Shown here in pieces: positions 57,906 to 64,000 of a stretch of DNA of 64,000 nt; position 1 is the first letter of the stretch, and the number at the start of each line of letters is the position of its first letter. A program made the position numbers and the translations under genes. The notes below the pieces were generated by a model. That model was not told the origin of the DNA and searched no databases. It saw only the letters and a program-made list of their open reading frames with translations. This DNA is from Halichondria panicea (taxonomy: Eukaryota > Porifera > Demospongiae > Suberitida > Halichondriidae). Location: contig NC_087383.1 of assembly GCF_963675165.1 (NCBI RefSeq), forward strand, positions 6,364,839-6,428,838, given 5' to 3'.

Positions 57906-58246
57906 CATCTGTCTGTCTATGATGGACGTACGGCACGGATTTTATCGTGATCCTACAATATTAAGTACCAGTTCCGTTTACGTAGTACACGTTTCATAAC
58001 GTTTTGACACCATCATATTAATTAAAAGCGTTGCAATTTACTGTACCGCTGTTATTTACCGTTACATGTTGCAAGTATGTTGTAGAAAAGTAGCAAACAA
58101 AGAGACAATCCTATAGTCATCTCAAGCACTTAGCTATGCCATGGCTTATGTCTAGCTGTAATTAAGCCTATATATATAGCTCTTGATCTATAACAAAGAC
58201 ATAATCATAACGCAGAATTCACAGGTTCTTCAACTTCTCATTAAAT

Positions 58247-59620
58247 GTGACAGGGCCAATGAAAACAGACCTTAACGCGGGCATTTTCGAATCAGTTTTT
58301 ATTGTTGAATCGGATAGGGCGTCCTTTAAGCTTCAAAATGATACCAAGATCGACCTCCTAGCTACTTTCTTTCCGGAGATATGTTCGAGGGAACGCTACG
58401 AAGGTATTGCAACGCCCTCTTGAGTAAATGACGCTCAAACGTCATGATAATTGAAGTTCAATTATTGGCTTCCGGGCACTTCCGTATACTCATAAAGCTT
58501 AGTAAAAGATGTTCTGGATAAGACAAGTTAGTTAGATGAAGGCTAGGCGTTCTAGGACTCTCTAGCTAGCTAGTATAGCTATGTAGCTGGATTGCTTGGC
58601 ACCTAGGAAGGATCTTCGAAGAAATAAAGAGACAAAGACTCCCGTCGCTCAAATGGTAAGCTCTCATGTCTTGTTATAAGCTTGTATCTGTGTAATGTAT
58701 CAGTCTTATAAAAGATCCCTCACTTGTATCGAGCCTACAGAAAGTGTCTCTGTCCTTCATACAGCTTAAAGGAAGCCTAAGTGATCTATTATAGGTAGTC
58801 TTTCACTTAGTATTCATCCGTATCGATCTAAGGCTTGATCCAACTTATTAGTAGCCTTATAAGAAGCTTTCCTCCTTTAATTTAGTACTGGTATATCTGC
58901 CATTGTGCTTAGTAGTAACAGGCCTGATGGGATGGGTGATCACATCATGGAGGGCCCAGGAAACTGCGTGGAATTGTCGTATAACATTTATATTGATGGT
59001 TCCCCCAGGTGGTGGTAAGTGTCGGAGGCCTGAGAAACGCTTGTCTATTGGCTAGAATGTAAGTGACATTGATATTGTGTCTATCTTAACTTACTACTTA
59101 TCTGTAGGTTGTTATGGAGTGTTTATGAGGACAAGTGGCACGGGATACGTACATCTAAAGAAACAAGAGTGGATCTACGCCAAGCTAGCTAGCTAGATAG
59201 CTGCTCTTTCTAATCTATTTCTGTTGCTAAATTATGTTTGTTAAGAAGTGGAGCTATAATATACCTGGCTCCTCTTGATGATTGTAAGTACTGGGCTGAT
59301 GAAATAGTCCTGTACAAGTTGTCATCTTTTATTTGTTAAAATAATTAACAATAATAGGGAAATTCCCAGGGAATTTCCCCTCACGTAGACAGTAAATTTC
59401 ATTGTAAAAAATGAACGTTCGGTGAGTTTCTTCAACGTCCGCGCTTGACCTGTTTAAAGCTTCGTAGAGACCCAAATTTTTACAGGTAGGTAGAGGAAGG
59501 GTTGAAGTTAGCACCTGTGAAAAAAAAATTTTTTGCCCATGTTTTTCATTTCTACTAAATTGGCCTATAGCTTAATTTAATTATTGCCGCGTTAAGGTCC
59601 GTTTTCATTGGCCCTGTCAC
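58247..59620. mobile_element. 1.37-kb TIR element, AAAT target duplication
   Basis: GTGACAGGGCCAATGAAAAC and the following CAGACCTTAACGCGG are inverted at the right end (59586-59620) with one change. AAAT stands on both sides (58243-58246, 59621-59624). The corresponding place in copy 1 near 38705-38720 has no insert. The interior has donor- and acceptor-like sites but no recognisable protein. Confidence 0.7.
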
Positions 59621-59964
59621 AAATGTCTGCAGTCTCTATATATAAATATGAGTCCTATCTCTGTTCTACAAGGTTAGAAAACGCTAGCTATAGCTAATAT
59701 CTATATATATATACAGCTAACTATACTTCACAATAGCTATAGCTAGCTGCATGCAGAGCTGCATGGGTATGACAATGGTTGAATAAGAAAAAATGCGTAT
59801 TAATATGTATATGGGTACTACGGACGTATTACGTAAACGGAACGGGTACTTTATATTGGCTGCTACTGTAAAGTATCATTTGAGACGTACACACAATAGG
59901 TTGGGATAGAAAGGTCAAGTGATGTAATTACAGTGCATGCATGCAAATAATTATACTAACTTAC

Positions 59965-60069
59965 TATTGATATCCACGTTGCACTCTGTGATGAGGTACT
60001 TGATAGTGTCCAGCTTCCCCTCTCTGACTGCCACTCCCAGTGGAGTTAGTCCATCACTGTCCACAGTTC
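59965..60069 (-). CDS. Ankyrin-repeat exon, copy 2
   Basis: A 105-nt exon, acceptor CTATAG, donor AATA|GTAAGT. It encodes DSDGLTPLGVAVREGKLDTI and KYLITECNVDIN. Partner of 39062-39166. Confidence 0.65.
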
Positions 60070-60369
60070 CTATAGTGGTGAGTCAGGACAGTGTCAGGAA
60101 TGCACAACACATTGTCTCAGAAACCATAACTATATAAACGTCATCAACAACTATTGCCTGAACACCTCTACATGTCCCATACTGCACCTACCCAACTATA
60201 CCCACAGTAGTGGTGTATATATACCCAAGACATACACAATGAGTTATGGGAGGCCTAACATTGCATAAGGTATAAGATATCATTGTTGAGACATACACAA
60301 TTAATGGGTAGGTAGAAAGGTAAAGAGATGCATGCCATTAGCAATCAGCGTACAGAGATATTCACTCAC

Positions 60370-60456
60370 CATTGACATCCACATTGCACTGATTGATCAG
60401 ATAATGGACAATTGCAGTGTACCCAAACTTGCAAGCAAAGAGAAGTCGATTGTTCT
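60370..60456 (-). CDS. Ankyrin-repeat exon, farthest upstream seen
   Basis: An 87-nt minus-strand exon between TCTCCAG and AATG|GTGAGT, encoding NRLLFACKFGYTAIVHYLIN and QCNVDVN. It resembles the ankyrin start of the main exon (LLLACQYGVT). No partner is seen in copy 1. The first coding exon of the gene was not found; a piggyBac-like element lies directly upstream. Confidence 0.6.
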
Positions 60457-60968
60457 CTGGAGAAAACGATAAAAAGTGGTTATTATATGAAGCACTAGAC
60501 CCTTGTGAGGGTTGGATTAACCCTTTAACCGTCGGATTCTTAATTAACAGTGAAGTGAAATGTCTGTAAATTCTCTATCGGGTTTCCAGAGCAATAAAAT
60601 GCCTAGCAACCACATACCAATAGAATGCCCATACAACAAGGAATAAAATGGTGCAACATGTGTTGCCATAACAACCACAGTTATTACGCTCACCCGTTTT
60701 TATCATTTTAAATGCTCGGCCAGCGGTGAGATAAAATCCAAAAATTTTTTTTTATGGATCAGCCTATCATATGGTATAAAGGCTTGACTAAGCTTGATTT
60801 TCACATCATATGAATGTAACAGTGCTAAGATATATCAATTTGAAGTACAATACGTACATGTATTACTATATCGGTGAACGATCTACAAGCTCATAAAGAC
60901 TGTTCATTACTGCTAATTCTATTTTAGCTATACTATACTTACACTACTGATATTCTAGCTATACTATA

Positions 60969-61201
60969 CTACTTGCCAGAGTCACACAGTGAGCCCTCTC
61001 CTGGTCTTTCACCGTCCTGGTCCATGTCATGCATGTCCTCAGTCCCAGACAGTTCATCAGCGTCTGGCATAAAGCTGGTAGCCTTTGGGAGGTATCCTAC
61101 TATCCCCTCTCCTTCATAGGCACTGTCATCACCAGAGGAGACATCGCCATTGCTGTCCTCAAGCTGTTCAAGCACATCGGCACAAGTAAACAATCTAGCC
61201 A
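60969..61201 (-). pseudogene. Acidic N-terminal piece of a piggyBac-like transposase
   Basis: From MARLFTCADVLEQLEDSNGD through SSGDDSAYEGEGIVGYLP to DMHDMDQDGERPGEG and a stop region near 60969. Acidic, Ser/Asp-rich N-termini of this type precede the DDE domain in piggyBac transposases, and the TTAA context agrees. I chose the MARLF start over the upstream ATG because the upstream part is not acidic. No downstream catalytic exon exists here. Confidence 0.45.
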
Positions 61202-61380
61202 TAGCTATAAACTTCGTGCGGTAAGATGCTAATGAAATTTTAACATAGCAACGTGGCTTGAAAAATTCTAGACTAAATTGCACATGACTCTACAGCTCTT
61301 CCTCTATACAGGGATGTGCGTAGTTCGAGCTACTTCCTAAGTATCGCAGAATTAGAATTTCGCAAAAAAAGTCACTATTG

Positions 61381-61400
61381 CGGGCCACGATCGTGGCCCG
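61381..61400. repeat. Perfect 20-bp palindrome
   Basis: CGGGCCACGATCGTGGCCCG, seven bases inside the right TTAA of the 60.5-61.4-kb element. It is GC-rich against an AT-rich background. Confidence 0.85.
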
Positions 61401-61874
61401 TGGCGGTTAACTTTGGTGGTTACATCACCTTCATTTTTCAGTGTCAGCTTTAGGATACGAACTACTTGTGCAGAATCTGAGGTGAGAACAACAATTGCAC
61501 TGTGAATATACTACGATAATAAATATGCATGCATGATAGAATGTTCAGCGCAAAATGGATCACATGCAGTCTACTGGATATGGTCACAAGAGCAAGGGCT
61601 TAATTGATAACCTCATAATTTTACAAATTAACAAGCCTATACTGCATGTATGATTCTACATCAGGCTCTCACATCAGGGTCTCTGAATTAAGTAGTCACT
61701 TCAATATACCAGTCGTTATAAATTGCTAGCTTGATCAGACCTGAAGTGCGGCCATGCCTCCGTATAATTATACTGTAGTTCTGGCTGCCCCAAGCTAGGT
61801 TTTTAATGTACGTTTATTACAGCCGGATATGACGTTTTGGGTGTGATTTGAAGTATGAAAGTTTAAATAGAGAG

Positions 61875-62245
61875 CAGTGGCGTAGGCAGGGGGTGGCAAA
61901 GCGGGCAAATGCCCCCCCTTTTTCTGGATCTCTACTACTCAGCTCAGGTTAGTGTAGCTGATTATCTTGCTGAGCACTCCCTTTCTTCCCGATATTGCTG
62001 CAGTTAGCTAGCTAGTAGGCAAGCAAAACGATTTAGTCCCTAAACTGTGAGCTATTCTGGTCTAAATCTATAGACAGTTCTTGTTCTTTGCTAAACTAGC
62101 TTTCTAAACATCAGGCCACACCCAACTAAATAGAGAAATCAATTATGACATCATAATTAAGAGGCGTGGCTTCCGGTCAAAATTTAGGCGCTGCGGGGCT
62201 GATAGGTTTTGCCCCCTCTTCCAAAAAATCCTGGCTACGCTCCTG
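61875..62245. mobile_element. 371-bp hAT-like MITE flanked by GAGAG
   Basis: CAGTGGCGTAGGCAGG and CCTGGCTACGCTCCTG are inverted ends of the CAGTGGCG type. GAGAG is directly outside both ends (61870-61874, 62246-62250). The interior has C-run/G-run stretches and no coding frame. Confidence 0.6.
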
Positions 62246-62315
62246 GAGAGCATAACAATTCGAGACAAAGTCGCAAATTAGTCATTAGATTCGAGGTCAA
62301 CCTGCACAGTCCCAA

Positions 62316-62360
62316 TTAACCGAATAGCCGCGGTTATGACTTCATACCGCCCACCGCGGA
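62316..62360 (+). repeat. Solo piggyBac terminus
   Basis: TTAACCGAATAGCCGCGGTT then CCGCCCACCGCGGA, the reverse of the 19710-19751 end. The internal part of the element is not found beside it. Confidence 0.6.
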
Positions 62361-63070
62361 ACCAAAATCTAGTCAAATCGCTTGTTACTCGAGACTTTTC
62401 TTCTGCTCATAATTATATCTAAGAATTGCCAACAAACACTCAATGCCTATAGATGCATGTATATAGACTTTACATGTGTAATAGAATTTTGAGCATCAGA
62501 ACGTCCATCCTCTCTAACCACCACATGGGTTTCCGTACACTCTTGTTATAATTATTACTACGATAATACACAAATTGCATACCAGGCCTTATCAAGATCA
62601 AGCTATAATAATTATTATTGTACAAACTTGATTACTAATAGTTCCCAAGCTTATAGGGGGTGTTTCAGCACCCTGAGTCCCTAGCTCGATACGAATGCAC
62701 ATAATCAAGCAATGATAATCAGCTAACGTAACCAACAAGACAATATTTTGGTTTTATGATAATTAATACAGTATACATGCATCTATAATTATAGTTCATC
62801 AGAAAAGACGAAAATTACGTAAAACTACTATGAGGCTGCTCAGTGCATGGGTAGCTAGCTGAAGATCAGAGTATAATCCTGACTGCACATGTAACATAAC
62901 ATAATATGTGACAGGCTCTAGGAAAACCGGACTATTCGCACAAGCAGCACTATTGAGCTATAGACCAAAATAGAATAACAGCCAAAAATCATCAAAACAG
63001 TTTTTATTGTATATACAGTTAGTTCAAAGCTTCGTGCACCTACTAGTGAAGTTTTAAGCTGTACTTGCTT
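62361..63070. other. No gene supported
   Basis: AT-rich, with ATAATTAT motifs and a minus-strand hydrophobic open frame (62918-63106) that shows no domain. Confidence 0.4.
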
Positions 63071-63142
63071 ACCATAAGAGCAGGCGAGCAGTGTAAAGAC
63101 GGCCACTCAACACGCATCTTTCTTGAATAATTTTAACTTTAC

Positions 63143-63179
63143 GTGACGTCACACGTAACGGGATTTTCCCTTGCGCAAG
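63143..63179 (+). promoter_or_regulatory. CRE, NF-kappaB and C/EBP consensus sites in 37 bp
   Basis: GTGACGTCAC (63143-63152) contains the full CRE palindrome TGACGTCA. GGGATTTTCCC (63160-63170) matches the NF-kappaB consensus GGGRNNYYCC. CTTGCGCAAG (63170-63179) contains the C/EBP palindrome TTGCGCAA. All three lie 55-90 bp upstream of the ATG at 63233, where a promoter is expected. Sequence match only; no binding evidence. Confidence 0.5.
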
Positions 63180-63232
63180 GGCGTATCTCAATTGCGCATG
63201 CTGCAGCTGCAATCATACTAGCTACACTTAGT

Positions 63233-64000
63233 ATGAACAGCATGAGCTCAGGCAACGCTTCTAAAACGGCTAAGGCTATTAACGACATATTGAGGTTACC
63301 TCAAGAAGACCAAGAATCCCTGGGTGATGTCATCTCAGAATGGCTAGACCTCGAGGAGAGAGAAACCGATGGTACGTATAAAACAACACAGTAATCAAAA
63401 TGAAACAGAACAATAAAGCAATGGAAATAAAATGTAATACAAAATGCTACAATGTAGGGACTGAAGACATGGGGGATACTGACTCTAGGTTTGAGTTTGA
63501 CGAGCCCATCCTCTCGCTGCAAGGTAAGAAATAACAATTTTAGGCTTTAACTTTTAACAATTCTTGCCTTTGTTTAGGTGATGACGATGACGATGATGGC
63601 GACATTAGACATGAAACAGATCCATTGGAAGCAGCGCTTGTACGGATCTCTTCACGCACCACTGGTAACCCCTCAAGTGCTCTCGGTCCAATGGAGCTCT
63701 CTGTGATTGAAGACGAGGAGGTAACAAGTTTTGTGCGTGACACCTGTGGATGCAAACTTGCTAATGGTAGCCCCTGCTCGAAACAATTCACTGTTACTCA
63801 CATAACAAAGATGAGAATGGCCTGCAATGAACTTTCACACGACGAACTCGACATGGCTCTTTTGGGGCAAATTTCGGCCTGCACTAATCGTAGCGATGGT
63901 GTGGTGGTTGAATCTCGACACGTAGCGGCAGGGAGGAAGAACAGCTACAGCAGTTATGTCCACCAGGGGAAACCCGTGTGTACTCGGTTTTTCAGATTTA
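63233..64000 (+). CDS. 5' part of a transposon-type protein gene (three exons, runs off window)
   Basis: Exon 1 63233-63371 (MNSMSSGNASKTAKAINDIL, donor GATG|GTACGT). Exon 2 63458-63523 (EDMGDTDSRFEFDEPILSLQ, donor CAAG|GTAAGA). Exon 3 starts at 63578 with a poly-Asp run (GDDDDDDGD) and continues open to the edge. All junctions are phase 1. Exon 3 has TCGCKLANGSPCSKQF, HDELDMALLGQISAC and GKPVCTRFFRF. That Cys-Cys-DELD-HxGKxxC layout is familiar from the N-terminal half of a large animal transposon-derived family (DUF7869-type, by memory). I chose the second-line ATG because the longer frame has no ATG. A nuclear DNA-binding role is inferred. Confidence 0.55.

Larger units (their letters stand above)
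44839..60155. repeat. Segmental duplication, copy 2
   Basis: Direct copy of 23127-39260. It contains insertions missing from copy 1: hairpin-ended elements at 53486, 55421 and 55978, the fold-back element at 56878, and the TIR element at 58247. The array of ~460-bp units is at about 44890-46400. Confidence 0.85.
60527..61410 (-). mobile_element. piggyBac-like element with TTAA flanks, internally deleted
   Basis: TTAACCCTTTAACCGTCGG at 60527 and GGCGGTTAA ending 61410 suggest TTAA-flanked ends with a short TIR (TTAACCG). It contains an exon-like acidic N-terminal frame (60969-61201) and a perfect 20-bp palindrome near the right end. The catalytic domain is missing. Confidence 0.45.

Overview
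The window reads as nuclear DNA of an early-branching animal. A demosponge close to Amphimedon fits best, but that is inference. The evidence is AT-rich sequence, short GT-AG introns, an ankyrin-Roc-COR-Death gene family, animal-type DNA transposons (piggyBac, an integrase-core family, mariner-like and fold-back MITEs), and exon fragments of eukaryotic RPS6 and RBM22. There is no operon structure, no CRISPR array and no intact structural RNA gene.

Layout. 0-4 kb: the last exon of an unrecognised protein, an inverted piggyBac relic with a long GT/GC tract, and a frameshifted unknown coding fragment. 4.4-9.8 kb: hairpins and non-autonomous transposons, no gene. 9.9-13.8 kb: a three-exon integrase-core (DDE) transposase gene with two frame problems at TA tracts. 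14-17.2 kb: mostly empty, with MITEs and a short direct repeat. 17.3-19.75 kb: a decayed piggyBac transposase followed by an array of 340-380 bp units and a TTAA terminus. 19.9-21.6 kb: a row of stranded exons (RBM22, RPS6, a putative secreted protein) on the minus strand. 23.1-39.3 kb and 44.8-60.2 kb: a direct segmental duplication of about 15-16 kb. Each copy carries one minus-strand gene encoding ankyrin repeats, a Roc GTPase, a COR-like region and a C-terminal Death-type domain. Each copy has one frameshift, at different positions. 39.3-44.8 kb: the spacer between the copies, holding a nested palindrome of transposons and an inverted copy of the integrase 3' half. 60.5-62.4 kb: piggyBac-like and hAT-like pieces. 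63.2-64.0 kb: the first three exons of a transposon-type gene that runs off the window, behind a dense cluster of CRE, NF-kappaB and C/EBP consensus sites.

The duplicated segments act as an internal control. Comparing the copies shows which elements are insertions: a fold-back element and a 1.37 kb TIR element have matching empty sites. It also shows that the small indels follow a recurring pattern: TA becomes TATA, TG becomes TGCATG, and AATT appears inside TA/AT steps. The same kind of change breaks the Roc-COR copy at 30784 and probably the integrase reading frames. This is the most unusual signal in the window.

The likely host genes are few: the two ankyrin-Roc-COR-Death copies, presumed cytoplasmic signalling or innate-immune-type GTPases, and possibly a secreted protein. 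Almost everything else is mobile DNA or its decay products. All assignments come from reading translations and motifs by eye; no database search was run.
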